A stretch of DNA of 64,000 nucleotides from Bradyrhizobium roseum (GTDB lineage Bacteria > Pseudomonadota > Alphaproteobacteria > Rhizobiales > Xanthobacteraceae), in contig NZ_CP129212.1 in NCBI RefSeq assembly GCF_030413175.1, forward strand, positions 4,154,001 through 4,218,000. The letters run 5' to 3'. Positions 47,995-57,490 of this stretch are shown here, piece after piece. The position numbers were made by a program, and so were the translations under genes. Every line of letters starts with the position of its first letter. Positions within the stretch are counted from its first letter, which is position 1. The notes beneath the pieces were generated by a model. The model was not told the origin of the DNA. It made no database searches and worked only from the letters and a program-made list of their open reading frames with translations.

Positions 47995-49533
47995 ATGGAC
48001 GCGATGCAAAACCCTTCCGATCCCGCCGGCCAACTCGATCCGAATCCTGATTTGAATCTTGATTTAAATCTCGGCATCGAGTTGCAGGACGATCTCGAAG
48101 GCGACACGCTACGCGAGGAATGCGGCGTGTTCGGTATTTTCGGCCACCCCGAAGCCGCCGCCGTCACCGCGCTCGGGCTGCACGCTCTGCAGCACCGCGG
48201 CCAGGAGGCCGCCGGCATCGTCTCCTTCGACGGCTCGCGGTTTCACTCGGAGAAGCGGCTCGGCCTGGTCGGCGACGCCTTCTCCCGCCGCGAGGTGATC
48301 GAGCGCCTTCCCGGCAACCTCGCGATCGGCCATGTGCGCTATTCCACGACCGGCGGCAACATCCTGCGCAACGTGCAGCCGCTGTTCGCCGAACTCAATG
48401 CCGGCGGTTTCGCGGTCGGCCATAACGGCAACCTCACCAACGGTCTGACGCTGCGCCGCGAACTGGTGCGCAACGGCGCCTTGATGCAATCCACCAACGA
48501 CACCGAAGTGATCCTGCATTTGGTGGCGCAGTCGAAGCGCGGCCGCTTCATCGATCGCTTCATCGAAGCGCTGCGCGCGATCGAGGGCGCCTATGCGCTG
48601 GTGTCGATGACCAACAAGAAGCTTGTCGGCGCCCGCGATCCCCTCGGCATCCGCCCGCTGGTGCTCGGCGACCTCGACGGCCGCCCGATCCTGACGTCGG
48701 AAACCTGCGCGCTCGACATGATCGGCGCCAAATATGTCCGCGACATCGAGCCCGGCGAGATCATCGTGTTCGACGAAGCCGGCGCGCACAGCCACAAGCC
48801 GTTCCCGCCCAAGCCGTCGCGGCCCTGTATCTTCGAATACATCTATTTTGCGCGGCCGGATTCCATCGTCGGTGGCCGCGCGGTCTATGACGTCCGCAAG
48901 GCGTTTGGCGCCCAGCTGGCGCGCGAAAGCCATGTCGAGGTCGACGTCGTGGTGCCGGTGCCGGATTCCGGCGTGCCGGCCGCGGTCGGCTACAGCCAGC
49001 ATTCCGGCGTGCCGTTCGAACTCGGCATCATCCGCAACCACTATGTCGGCCGCACCTTCATCCAGCCGACCCAGAGCGTGCGCGAACTCGGCGTGCGCAT
49101 GAAGCATGCGGCCAACCGCGCCGCGATCGAAGGCAAGCGCATCATCCTGATCGACGACAGCCTCGTGCGCGGCACCACGTCGAAGAAAATCGTACGCATG
49201 ATGCGCGACGCCGGCGCCCGCGAAGTGCATTTCCGCCTCGCCTCGCCGCCGATCCTGTATCCCGACTATTACGGCATCGACCTGCCGGACCGCGGCGGAC
49301 TTCTCGCGGCCACCCATTCGCTCGAAGAGATGCGCGAGATCATCGGCGCGGACTCGCTGGCGTTCCTGTCGATCGACGGCATGTACCGCGCCATGGGCGA
49401 ACCCGGCCGCGATCCGGCCAATCCGAAGTTCTCGGATCATTGCTTTACCGGCGTTTATCCGACGCACCTCACCGACCAGACCCAGGTGGAGCCGCAGCCC
49501 CGGCAATTGTCGCTGCTGGCGGAGGCGAGCTGA
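47995..49533 (+). CDS. purF: amidophosphoribosyltransferase
   Basis: A 512-residue enzyme for the first committed step of purine synthesis. A ~42-residue acidic propeptide-like leader precedes the nucleophile Cys43 (REECGVFGIFGH), then the glutaminase domain, then the PRPP-binding domain (IILIDDSLVRGTT). Of the four cysteines that hold the Fe-S cluster in the B. subtilis enzyme, only part is conserved: the PDYYGID segment has Asp where Cys is expected, so a normal cluster is doubtful. Start codons at 47995 and 48004 are both possible. Confidence 0.95.
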   Translation: MDAMQNPSDPAGQLDPNPDLNLDLNLGIELQDDLEGDTLREECGVFGIFGHPEAAAVTALGLHALQHRGQEAAGIVSFDGSRFHSEKRLGLVGDAFSRREVIERLPGNLAIGHVRYSTTGGNILRNVQPLFAELNAGGFAVGHNGNLTNGLTLRRELVRNGALMQSTNDTEVILHLVAQSKRGRFIDRFIEALRAIEGAYALVSMTNKKLVGARDPLGIRPLVLGDLDGRPILTSETCALDMIGAKYVRDIEPGEIIVFDEAGAHSHKPFPPKPSRPCIFEYIYFARPDSIVGGRAVYDVRKAFGAQLARESHVEVDVVVPVPDSGVPAAVGYSQHSGVPFELGIIRNHYVGRTFIQPTQSVRELGVRMKHAANRAAIEGKRIILIDDSLVRGTTSKKIVRMMRDAGAREVHFRLASPPILYPDYYGIDLPDRGGLLAATHSLEEMREIIGADSLAFLSIDGMYRAMGEPGRDPANPKFSDHCFTGVYPTHLTDQTQVEPQPRQLSLLAEAS

Positions 49534-49570
49534 CGGCGCATTGCGGCGATTAATCTAGTCATTTTCCGTT

Positions 49571-49652
49571 GTGGCCGGGCTTGTCCCGGCCATCCACGTC
49601 TGTAAAACCCGCCGCAAAGACGTGGATGCCCGGCACGAGGCCGGGCATGACG
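49571..49652. repeat. palindromic repeat after purF
   Basis: ATCCACGTCT and AGACGTGGAT are exact inverted repeats around a 16-base spacer. They are flanked by related arms GTGGCCGGGCTTGTCCCGGC and CCCGGCACGAGGCCGGGCAT. It resembles one of the most frequent Bradyrhizobium intergenic repeats. It lies between purF and the SDR gene and can fold into a long hairpin. Confidence 0.65.
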
Positions 49653-49664
49653 AAGGCCTAGATC

Positions 49665-50405
49665 ATGACCAAACCCCTCGCCTCCCGCATCGCGCTCATC
49701 ACCGGCGCCTCGCGCGGCATCGGCTATGCCGCCGCGCGCGCACTAGCAAAAGCCGGCGCGCACATCGTTGCGGTCGCGCGCACGCAAGGCGGGCTGGAAG
49801 AGCTCGACGACGAGATCCGCAAAGACGGCGGCAGCGCCACGCTGGTGCCGCTCAACCTCACCGATTTCGACGGCATCGCACGTCTCGGCGCGGCGCTGCA
49901 CGAGCGCCACGGAAAGCTCGACATCCTCGTCGGCAATGCCGGCATCGCCGGCCCGTCCTCGCCGCTCGGGCATATCGAGTTGAAGCCGTGGAACGACGTG
50001 ATGGCGATCAACGTCACCGCGAACTTCCAGCTCATCCGCTGCATGGACCCGCTGCTGAGGGTCTCGGACGCCGGACGCGCCGTGTTTGTCACCTCGGGAG
50101 CCGCCAGCAAGGCGAACGCCTATCAAGGGCCCTATGCCGCGTCAAAGGCCGCACTCGACACGCTGGCGCGCTCCTGGGCCAACGAGACCGTGAGCACGAA
50201 ACTGCGCGTCAATCTGTTCAGCCCCGGCCCGATCCGCACCCGCATGCGTGCCAGCGTCTTTCCCGGCGAAGACCCGACCACGCTGGATACGCCGGAACAA
50301 GCAGCGGAATTCATCGTGCCGATGTGTGCGCCGGAATGGACCGAGACGGGTAAGTTGTACGACTACAGGACACGCACGCTGATGAGCTTTCATCCGCCGG
50401 CGTGA
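49665..50405 (+). CDS. SDR family oxidoreductase
   Basis: A 246-residue classical short-chain dehydrogenase. The nucleotide motif TGASRGIGYA is at about 14-23, NAGIAGP near 90, the catalytic YAASKAA, and a Ser in TSGAASKANA. It starts MTKPLASRIALIT. The substrate is unknown. It follows a palindromic repeat that separates it from purF. Confidence 0.9.
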   Translation: MTKPLASRIALITGASRGIGYAAARALAKAGAHIVAVARTQGGLEELDDEIRKDGGSATLVPLNLTDFDGIARLGAALHERHGKLDILVGNAGIAGPSSPLGHIELKPWNDVMAINVTANFQLIRCMDPLLRVSDAGRAVFVTSGAASKANAYQGPYAASKAALDTLARSWANETVSTKLRVNLFSPGPIRTRMRASVFPGEDPTTLDTPEQAAEFIVPMCAPEWTETGKLYDYRTRTLMSFHPPA

Positions 50406-50650
50406 TTGACCATTTATCGTTGTAGGACCGGTCCGGCGACCCGGGCGGCGCCGAGTTCCTTGGGCCAACACGAACGGTGCCAAAACGGGACAATGGTACC
50501 GTGACTGGCCAATTTTCAGGCAGAACTCCGACGCGCCACGATGACGCGCTACGTTAGGCGGATTGCCCCCGCAGGCTAGAAATACTATCGCAGGGGCAGC
50601 TGGCAGGTTCCAAAAAGAGAGCCGGCGAACAACATTCTGGAGGGAATACC

Positions 50651-51877
50651 ATGACTAAACGATTTGCGCGGCGCTTCGCCACTTCTGTGGCACTTGCCGC
50701 GCTCGGCCTCGCTGCGCCGGCGATGGCCCAGGAAAAGACCATCAAGATCGGCGTGCTCAACGATATGTCGAGCCTGTATGCCGACATCGGCGGCCCCAAC
50801 TCGGTCGTTGCGATCAAGATGGCGATCGAGGATTCCGGCCTCACCAAGAAGGGTTGGAAGATCGACGTCGTCTCCGGCGATCACCAGAACAAGCCGGATG
50901 TGGGCGTCAACATCGCAAGGCAATGGCTCGACAATGACAAGGTCGACGCCATCGCGGATACGCCGAATTCGGGCGTGGCGCTGGCCGTCAACAACCTCGT
51001 CAAGGAGAAGAACAAGGTTCTGCTCAACTCGGGTGCTGCGACCGCCGACCTCACCGGCAAGGCCTGCACCCCGAACACGATCTCCTTCACCTACGACACC
51101 TACATGCTGGCGAACGGCACCGGCAAGGCGCTGACCAAGGCCGGCGGCGACAGCTGGTTCTTCCTGACCGCAGACTATGCGTTCGGCCATGCGCTGGAAC
51201 GCGACACCTCGGCCGTCGTCACCGCCAATGGCGGCAAGGTGCTCGGCGGCGTCAAGGCCCCGATCAACACCGCCGATTTCTCCTCGTTCCTGCTGCAGGC
51301 GCAGGCTTCCAAGGCCAAGGTCATCGGGCTGGCCAATGCCGGCGGCGACACCACGAACTCGATCAAACAGGCGGCGGAATTCGGCGTCGTCGCGGGCGGC
51401 CAAAAGCTCGCCGCGCTGCTGCTGTTCATCAACGACGTGCATTCGCTGGGCCTGAAGACCGCGCAGGGCCTGACGTTCACCGAATCCTTCTACTGGGACA
51501 TGAACGACGCGACGCGCGCCTGGTCGAAGCGCTTTGCTTCGCTTACCAGCAAGAACGCGATGCCCTCGATGACGCAGGCCGGCAACTACGCCATGGTGCT
51601 GCATTATCTGAAGGCCATGGAAGCGCTCGGCGGCAATCCCAATGACGGCGCCAAGGTCGTCGCCAAGATGAAGGAATTGCCGACGGATGACACGCTGTTC
51701 GGCAAGGGCCCGTTGCGCGCCGACGGCCGTCGCCTGATCCCGGCCTATCTGTTCGAGGTGAAGAAGCCCGAGGAGTCGAAGGGACCGTGGGATTACTACA
51801 AGCAGATCGCCACGATCGCGCCGGAAGATGCGGCCAAGCCGCTTGAAACCAGCGACTGCCCGCTGCTGAAGAAGTAA
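50651..51877 (+). CDS. branched-chain amino acid-type ABC substrate-binding protein
   Basis: A 408-residue periplasmic binding protein of the LivJ/LivK type. The signal peptide ends near residue 26 (APAMA/Q), then KTIKIGVLNDMSSLYADIGG. The gene stands alone: no permease or ATPase genes adjoin it, so its transporter must be encoded elsewhere. ATG 50651 follows CTGGAGGGAA. A strong terminator lies just after its stop. Confidence 0.88.
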   Translation: MTKRFARRFATSVALAALGLAAPAMAQEKTIKIGVLNDMSSLYADIGGPNSVVAIKMAIEDSGLTKKGWKIDVVSGDHQNKPDVGVNIARQWLDNDKVDAIADTPNSGVALAVNNLVKEKNKVLLNSGAATADLTGKACTPNTISFTYDTYMLANGTGKALTKAGGDSWFFLTADYAFGHALERDTSAVVTANGGKVLGGVKAPINTADFSSFLLQAQASKAKVIGLANAGGDTTNSIKQAAEFGVVAGGQKLAALLLFINDVHSLGLKTAQGLTFTESFYWDMNDATRAWSKRFASLTSKNAMPSMTQAGNYAMVLHYLKAMEALGGNPNDGAKVVAKMKELPTDDTLFGKGPLRADGRRLIPAYLFEVKKPEESKGPWDYYKQIATIAPEDAAKPLETSDCPLLKK

Positions 51878-51884
51878 GAAAAGC

Positions 51885-51923
51885 AGGGTGGGTTAGCCGC
51901 AGGCGTAACCCACCCTACTTTTT
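51885..51923. terminator. bidirectional intrinsic terminator
   Basis: AGGGTGGGTTA (51885-51895) pairs perfectly with TAACCCACCCT (51906-51916) over a 10-base loop and is followed by ACTTTTT. On the other strand the stem is followed by GCTTTTCTT. It therefore serves both the binding-protein gene (plus) and the MFS gene (minus), whose stop codon lies in the stem. Confidence 0.8.
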
Positions 51924-53153
51924 AAGCGTGCGCCACGCGATCAACAGGCCCAATCCCAATAATCCCGCCGCCAGCAGGAACGGTGCGCCCGGCATCTTGA
52001 AGGGCGCCTGATCGCTGATGAAATACGCAAAGGTCAGCGTAAACAGAAACGGCCCCAGCATCTGGGCGATGCTGTTGACGCTGTTGGTCGCGCCCTGCAA
52101 CTGGCCCTGCTGATCGGGCGCCACGAGTTGCGTCGTCAGCGCCTGGATCGCGGCACCCGCCACGCCCCACAACGCCATCACGGGAATGCCGAGCCAGAAC
52201 AGCGGCCCGGTCGGGGCCGCGCCATAGATGAAGAATCCCAACGCACCGCTGGCAAGCCCCAGCAGCAGCGCGCGCCGCTCACCGAACCGTTTGACGATCG
52301 GGCCGACGCCCGCGCCCTGCACCACCATGGCGCAGACGCCGACCAGGGCCAGCGTGAGCCCGACCGTCGTGGTGTCCCAGCCATAGCGGTAGGTCGCGTA
52401 GAGCACGAAGGTGGACGGCAGCACCACATGCGCGACCTGGCCGAAGAAATTCGCCAGCGACAGCCCGGCGAGAATCCGGTTCGAGCGCAACAGATGCAGC
52501 GCGCCAAGCGGATTGGCGCTTTTCCAGCGAAACGGCGCGCGGCGTTCCGGCGGCAACGACTCGGGCAGGATCAGCCAGCCATAGAGCGTATTCGCAAAGC
52601 TCAAGCCCGCCGCGATCCAGAACGGCAGCCGCGGATCCATGCCGCCGAGCAGCCCACCGACGGCAGGGCCGAGAATGAATCCGGCACCGAACGCGGCGCC
52701 GATCTTGCCGAACACGGCCGCGCGCCGCTCCGGCGGCGTCACGTCGGCGATATAGGCAAACGCCGTGGAGATGCTCGCGGACGTGATGCCCGAGATCACC
52801 CGGCCGATGAACAGCCACAGCAGCGACGGCGCCAGCGCCATCAGCACATAATCCAGCGCCAGTCCGAAGTTCGACAGCAGCACCACCGGCCGCCGGCCGA
52901 ACCGGTCCGACAGCGCGCCGAGGATCGGCGAAAACAGGAACTGCATGAGCGCCCAGGCGGTGCCGAACAGCCCAAAAATCCGCGCTGCCGTCGCCGTATC
53001 GTTATCGACAAAACCTTCGACCAGCTTCGGCAGGATCGGCAGGATCAGGCCGAGCGCGAGCATATCGAGCAGGATGGTGACGAAGATGAAGGCCGCCGCG
53101 CCGCTGCGCGCCGGCGGCGTCTCGCCAGCCTGCGCGGACGCCGCCTCGCTCAT
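51915..53153 (-). CDS. TCR/Tet-type MFS transporter
   Basis: A 412-residue 12-helix exporter of the tetracycline-resistance-like DHA1 group. Motif A is [11 protein letters not shown], followed by [20 protein letters not shown] (motif C region) and [10 protein letters not shown]. Its ATG overlaps the der stop codon (53150-53153), an unexpected pairing of an exporter with a ribosome-assembly GTPase. The substrate is unknown. Confidence 0.88.
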   Translation of the reverse strand: MSEAASAQAGETPPARSGAAAFIFVTILLDMLALGLILPILPKLVEGFVDNDTATAARIFGLFGTAWALMQFLFSPILGALSDRFGRRPVVLLSNFGLALDYVLMALAPSLLWLFIGRVISGITSASISTAFAYIADVTPPERRAAVFGKIGAAFGAGFILGPAVGGLLGGMDPRLPFWIAAGLSFANTLYGWLILPESLPPERRAPFRWKSANPLGALHLLRSNRILAGLSLANFFGQVAHVVLPSTFVLYATYRYGWDTTTVGLTLALVGVCAMVVQGAGVGPIVKRFGERRALLLGLASGALGFFIYGAAPTGPLFWLGIPVMALWGVAGAAIQALTTQLVAPDQQGQLQGATNSVNSIAQMLGPFLFTLTFAYFISDQAPFKMPGAPFLLAAGLLGLGLLIAWRTLKK

Positions 53154-54535
53154 GACGGCCGCTTGCGCTTGTGGGCGAACGGATTGGCTTTTTCGCGCAG
53201 CGTGATCCGGATCGGCGTGCCCGGCAGGTCGAACGCCTCGCGCATCGAGTTGGTGAGATAGCGCAAATAGGATTGCGGCACGGCGTCCGCGCGCGAGCAG
53301 AACAGAATGAAGCTCGGCGGCCGGGCCTTGGCCTGGGTAATGTAATTCAGCTTCAGCCGCCGGCCAGAGACCGCGGGCGGCGGGTTGGCGTCGACCGCCT
53401 GCTCGAACCAGCGATTGAGGGTGGCCGTCGGCACGCGCTTGTTCCATACCGCATAGGCGTCCTGGATCGCGGTCATCAGGCGATCGATGCCCTCGCCCAT
53501 CAGGCCGGATACCGCGACAATCGGAACGCCCTTCATCTGCGGCAGCCAGTGATCGGCATCGCTGCGCAGCGCGGAGATCAGATGGGTCTTGCGTTCCATC
53601 AGGTCCCATTTGTTGACCGCCAGCACGATCGCCCGCCCCTCGCGCTCGATCAGGTCGGCGATGCGCAGATCCTGTTCCTCGAACCGGTTCTGCGCATCCA
53701 TCATCATCACGACGACTTCGGCAAAGCGCACCGCGCGCAGAGCATCCGCCACCGACAGCTTTTCCAGCTTCTCCTCGATCCGCGAGCGCCGCCTTAAGCC
53801 TGCGGTATCGAACACGCGAAACTCGCGGCCCTGCCAGGTGATCTCGACCGAAATGGAATCGCGGGTGGTGCCGGCCTCGGCGCTGGTCAGCAGCCGCTCC
53901 TCGCCGAGCAGGTGATTGATCAGCGTGGATTTTCCGGCATTGGGACGGCCGACGATGGCGACGCGGATTGGACGCTGCGCGAGTTCTTCATCGGAAAAGA
54001 TGATGTCATCGTCGTCGAACTCCTCGCTCTCCTCGACCGGCTCCGGCATCAGCACGCGCAGGGCATCGTAGAGATCGCTCATGCCCTCGCCGTGTTCGGC
54101 GGAAATCTGGATGGGATCACCTAGTCCCAGCGCGTAGGATTCCATCGCGCCAATCTCGCCATGCCTGCCCTCGCTCTTGTTGGCGACCAGCACCACCGGC
54201 TTGTTGGCGCGGCGCGCGAAATCGGCAAAGGTACGATCGTTCGGCGTCAGGCCGGCGCGCGCGTCGATCACGAACATCAAAGCGTCCGCGAGGCCGATCG
54301 CAGTCTCGGTCTGCTCCTGCATCCGTGCGGTGAGCGACCCCTTGGCGCCCTCGTCGAGGCCGGCGGTGTCGATCACGGTGAAGTCGAGGTCGCCGAGACG
54401 CGCGTTGCCCTCGCGGCGGTCGCGGGTGACGCCGGGCGCATCGTCGACCAGCGCAAGCTTTTGCCCAACCAGCCGGTTGAACAGCGTCGACTTGCCCACA
54501 TTCGGGCGGCCGATGATGGCGATCGTAAAGGACAT
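53150..54535 (-). CDS. der: ribosome biogenesis GTPase Der
   Basis: A 461-residue double-GTPase (EngA). The two G1 loops are [10 protein letters not shown] (residues about 8-17) and [10 protein letters not shown], with matching VANKSEG and VNKWD specificity motifs and a C-terminal KH-like domain. It is needed for 50S subunit maturation. The start at 54535 ([12 protein letters not shown]) fits the family exactly. Confidence 0.96.
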   Translation of the reverse strand: MSFTIAIIGRPNVGKSTLFNRLVGQKLALVDDAPGVTRDRREGNARLGDLDFTVIDTAGLDEGAKGSLTARMQEQTETAIGLADALMFVIDARAGLTPNDRTFADFARRANKPVVLVANKSEGRHGEIGAMESYALGLGDPIQISAEHGEGMSDLYDALRVLMPEPVEESEEFDDDDIIFSDEELAQRPIRVAIVGRPNAGKSTLINHLLGEERLLTSAEAGTTRDSISVEITWQGREFRVFDTAGLRRRSRIEEKLEKLSVADALRAVRFAEVVVMMMDAQNRFEEQDLRIADLIEREGRAIVLAVNKWDLMERKTHLISALRSDADHWLPQMKGVPIVAVSGLMGEGIDRLMTAIQDAYAVWNKRVPTATLNRWFEQAVDANPPPAVSGRRLKLNYITQAKARPPSFILFCSRADAVPQSYLRYLTNSMREAFDLPGTPIRITLREKANPFAHKRKRPS

Positions 54536-54589
54536 AAATAATCCAGACGCCCTTTTCGCAGGGCGTGTCAACCGAACGATAAAAATGAA

Positions 54590-55090
54590 TCAGCGCGTGA
54601 ACGTACCGCTCGGCATTGGGGCCGGGAATGCGGATTGCTGCGGCGACTGCGCGGGCGCGGACGACTGGTCCGGCGGCGGTGCGGTGGTGCGCTTGCGCAC
54701 GATCTTGGCGGGCTTGGGCGCCGGCGGCGCGGCGGCGGTGCTGCCTTCCTCATCGGGCGCCGCGTCGGCCGGTGCCGCCGCCTGCTTGCCCTTGGATTTC
54801 GCACCGCGCTTGGCTTTAGGCTCTTCCACCGGCGGAGGCGCGGCGGCGGCCTGCGCGTTCGGGTCGTCCTGCTGGCGGGCGCCCCGGTAGAGATCCTTCG
54901 GCACGCCCTGTTCCAGGCCCGGGACGCCTTCGGGGAACACCGGCTTGCGGTCGCCGGGCAGCTTCTTCTTGGTGTCGAGGAAGTCGAGCAGGTCGGACGG
55001 GTCGAAACCGGCCGTGCTGCCACAACCCGCCAGCGCGCCCGACAGCGCGATGAGGACGGCGGTTGCGATCAAACGTTGCGGGCGGCGCAT
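54590..55090 (-). CDS. lipoprotein of unknown function
   Basis: A 166-residue protein with a lipobox (SGALAGCGS; Cys near residue 23), then PSDLLDFLDTKKKLPGDRKP and VFPEGVPGLEQGVPKDLYRG, a conserved-looking segment. The rest is a disordered Ala/Pro/Lys tail. It lies between der and a YfgM-like protein. In other bacteria the BamB lipoprotein occupies this place, but no PQQ-type beta-propeller is present here. Confidence 0.7.
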   Translation of the reverse strand: MRRPQRLIATAVLIALSGALAGCGSTAGFDPSDLLDFLDTKKKLPGDRKPVFPEGVPGLEQGVPKDLYRGARQQDDPNAQAAAAPPPVEEPKAKRGAKSKGKQAAAPADAAPDEEGSTAAAPPAPKPAKIVRKRTTAPPPDQSSAPAQSPQQSAFPAPMPSGTFTR

Positions 55091-55123
55091 ACTGGGTTTC
55101 CCACTCAAATCCGTTGGCACGCG

Positions 55124-55777
55124 TCAGCTCTTGGCGACCGGCGGCAGCAGGGCCTGCAGCGCTTCGGCGCGCGAACGCAGGCTCGGCGGCGTTTCTCCGT
55201 CATTGGCGATCGCATCCAGCCATTGCCGCGTCGCCGCGGCGTCATTGGCGCGCCATGCCGACAGCGCCAGCAATTCGCGCGCGGTGTGGCGGAAGGTCGA
55301 CCCCGGCGCAGCGGCGGCTTCGAGGCGCGATTTCATGTCGGCATAGCCGGCGCTTTCCAGCAGCAGCTGCGCGGCGCGAATCCGCGCCAGATCCTGCTCG
55401 GCGGTGCCGACGCTGCGATCGGCGGCGATCTCATCAAACAGCTTGGCCGCGGCCTGCGGATCGCGGCTCGCCACTTCGGTCGCCATCCGCAACCGAGCCA
55501 GTACGCGATAGCCGGATGGCGCCTTGGCGGCGAGATCGGCGAAGGCGGCTTCAGCTTCGGCGTGCTTGTTGGCTTCAGAAAGCTCGACGGCCTTGTCGAA
55601 CGCAGCGCCCGCCTCGGTCGCCTTCTTGGCCTCCAGATATTTGTAGCTTTGCCAGCCGCCCAAGGCGGCGACGATCAGAATCATCGCGGCAATGATATAA
55701 AGCCAGTATCGGTCCCACAGCTCCTTGAGCTGATCGCGGCGGACCTCCTCGTCTACTTCGTCAAATAATTCAGACAC
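55124..55777 (-). CDS. YfgM-like tetratricopeptide membrane protein
   Basis: A 217-residue protein with an N-terminal cytoplasmic segment (MSELFDEVDEEVRRDQLKEL), one membrane helix (LYIIAAMILIVAALGGWQSY), and a periplasmic TPR-like helical domain. This matches YfgM, a SecYEG-associated periplasmic chaperone helper. The yfgM-lipoprotein-der order parallels yfgM-bamB-der in gammaproteobacteria. Confidence 0.85.
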   Translation of the reverse strand: MSELFDEVDEEVRRDQLKELWDRYWLYIIAAMILIVAALGGWQSYKYLEAKKATEAGAAFDKAVELSEANKHAEAEAAFADLAAKAPSGYRVLARLRMATEVASRDPQAAAKLFDEIAADRSVGTAEQDLARIRAAQLLLESAGYADMKSRLEAAAAPGSTFRHTARELLALSAWRANDAAATRQWLDAIANDGETPPSLRSRAEALQALLPPVAKS

Positions 55778-56019
55778 TTAAGGACATCCCATGGCCGGGG
55801 AACCGTAGCCGGGCGGCAGCATGCTGCGCCCGCCCCCCGCATCGCCGCGACGTAGCCTATCGGTATGGCGGTGGCAAGGCAAAGCGAGGTGGATCAAAGC
55901 GTTAACAGCGTACCTTATCCGCCTGTCAAACCGGCCGGCCATGTTGACATCGCGGTTCAAAGTTTGGCGTAATCCCGTTCGCTTCCGTACTGGTTCGTTT
56001 CCGATTTTCCGGGTGTTTC

Positions 56020-56880
56020 ATGCCTCGCCATGCGCTGGTTTCAATGCTTGCCATGGGCCTCGGGGTGGCCTGCCTGCCCGCGGCGTCGCTGGCCGACGAG
56101 ATCAAGCCCAGGACGCCAGAGACGGCATTTTCCGGTAAACTCCGCCCCGACATTCTGGGGATATCGAACGAATCGACCGCTGAATCCGCACGCGCCGTGT
56201 TTGATTCCCTGTTCAGGGGCCGCACCGATACCAAGACCGACATCCAGCAGCAAAAAATCGGCGGCGCCAGCTATGTCGCCGCACTGAGTTTCAGCCTACT
56301 CGCCGGTCCGAAGCAGAACGGCGAGATGCTCTCCACCAGCTTCTCCTCGCCGGCCAGCGCCAACCGCGCCTACTTCGTCGCGCGCAACCTGACCTTCGCG
56401 CAGGACCAGCAGCCGTCGAAGGCTGACATGATCAAGGAAGTCATGGGCAAATACGGGGTGCCCACCATCGTCGGCGATCAGCATCTGTACTACATTTACC
56501 GTAAGGGCTCGATCATGTCGGTCGGCGGCAAATACAAGGAAGCGACTGCGCTGGAAGCGATCGACAAGCCGCTGGACCCGAAGGCCGCCGTCAAGCTCAA
56601 CGGCGACACGGTTCGCGGCAGTTGCGTGGCGGTGGTCAAACGCGCGCAGACCAAGGCCAAGGATCCGAGTGCCCTTCTCGCTGACGCCAAGGGCGCGAAC
56701 TGTGACGGCGTGTTGAGCGTCCAGCTCGTGCCCGGCACGCCAGCGAACCGCGTCGGCATCGCACAATTCACCCTGCTCGACCTCAAGCAATTGCTTAGCG
56801 CCGCGGCAATCGACGGCGCGGCGATCGCCGCGGGTCCGGGCGACGGCTCCAGCCCCAAGGGTAGCGCGCCAAAACTTTAG
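56020..56880 (+). CDS. secreted protein of unknown function
   Basis: A 286-residue exported protein. The signal peptide ends near residue 25 (ASLA/DE). The mature protein has no recognisable domain; it contains LDKPLDPKAA-like helical segments and two cysteines (RGSCVAVV, GANCDGV) that could pair. The composition is ordinary for secreted rhizobial proteins, and the last 15 residues are Gly/Ser/Pro-rich. It is a single gene divergent from yfgM. Confidence 0.7.
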   Translation: MPRHALVSMLAMGLGVACLPAASLADEIKPRTPETAFSGKLRPDILGISNESTAESARAVFDSLFRGRTDTKTDIQQQKIGGASYVAALSFSLLAGPKQNGEMLSTSFSSPASANRAYFVARNLTFAQDQQPSKADMIKEVMGKYGVPTIVGDQHLYYIYRKGSIMSVGGKYKEATALEAIDKPLDPKAAVKLNGDTVRGSCVAVVKRAQTKAKDPSALLADAKGANCDGVLSVQLVPGTPANRVGIAQFTLLDLKQLLSAAAIDGAAIAAGPGDGSSPKGSAPKL

Positions 56881-57009
56881 CGCTTTCATGATGAACCGGC
56901 GATTGGTGACGCTGGCCACAACCACATGCATACTTTCTCGCGCATTGGTCCGTCATGGGAACTTTTGACCTGCGTATCAATTGATTCTCCATTCAACGGA
57001 GATCGGGCA

Positions 57010-57312
57010 ATGCGCGGATTTCCTCAAGCAGTGCCGTACGGCGCCGACCGGACGATCTATCTGGTCGTGGAAGGTTCAGGGCCGCAGGGCGTTGTCCGGC
57101 AGACCGAGCATGCCGACATCGAAACCGTGATCACCGATCTTCTGGCAGGACGATTCAGCGACCCGGTCGAGGTGGTCGCCTTCAACACGCTGGAACACTG
57201 GAGCGACGATTTGTCCAAGGCGATCGCGACAGAAATTCGCTGCCGATGCGACATTGAAGGATACGATGTGCCTGTCTACCTAGATGAGTTCGTGGGCAGA
57301 GCTTCTGCCTGA
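57010..57312 (+). CDS. conserved-looking 100-residue protein
   Basis: A 100-residue acidic soluble protein starting MRGFPQAVPYGADRTIYLVV. It has an alpha/beta pattern (ADIETVITDLLAGRFSDPVE, then VVAFNTLEHWSDDLSKAIAT). ATG 57010 follows GGAGAT at good distance. I do not recognise a named family. It precedes a 42-residue membrane protein by 31 bases, and the two may be one transcript. Confidence 0.6.
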   Translation: MRGFPQAVPYGADRTIYLVVEGSGPQGVVRQTEHADIETVITDLLAGRFSDPVEVVAFNTLEHWSDDLSKAIATEIRCRCDIEGYDVPVYLDEFVGRASA

Positions 57313-57343
57313 TCTGCGGCTAAATTGTTGGGCGGGCAGGAAA

Positions 57344-57472
57344 ATGAACTGGGTCTACTGGAATACGTTTTGGTCGCTGGCTGTCAGCCTGGTCTGGTTC
57401 ATGACGATCGTGTCGCATCCCGACGCGGTCGTCGTTGACCGCCACTATCCCAAACCTAAACAGCCTCGGTAG
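57344..57472 (+). CDS. 42-residue single-pass membrane protein
   Basis: ATG 57344, after GGGCAGGAAA, opens MNWVYWNTFWSLAVSLVWFM, a Trp-rich membrane helix, followed by a basic tail ending HYPKPKQPR. An in-frame upstream ATG at 57284 would add 20 residues but overlaps the previous gene and has no ribosome site. The function is unknown. It is convergent with the acyl-CoA ligase. Confidence 0.55.
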   Translation: MNWVYWNTFWSLAVSLVWFMTIVSHPDAVVVDRHYPKPKQPR

Positions 57473-57490
57473 CAGGCGCCGGGTATTCTC

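Noticed and set aside
56881..57009. An EcfG promoter (GGAAC near 56958) before the 100-residue gene
   Set aside because: The -10 position reads AATT or ATTG, too far from CGTT.
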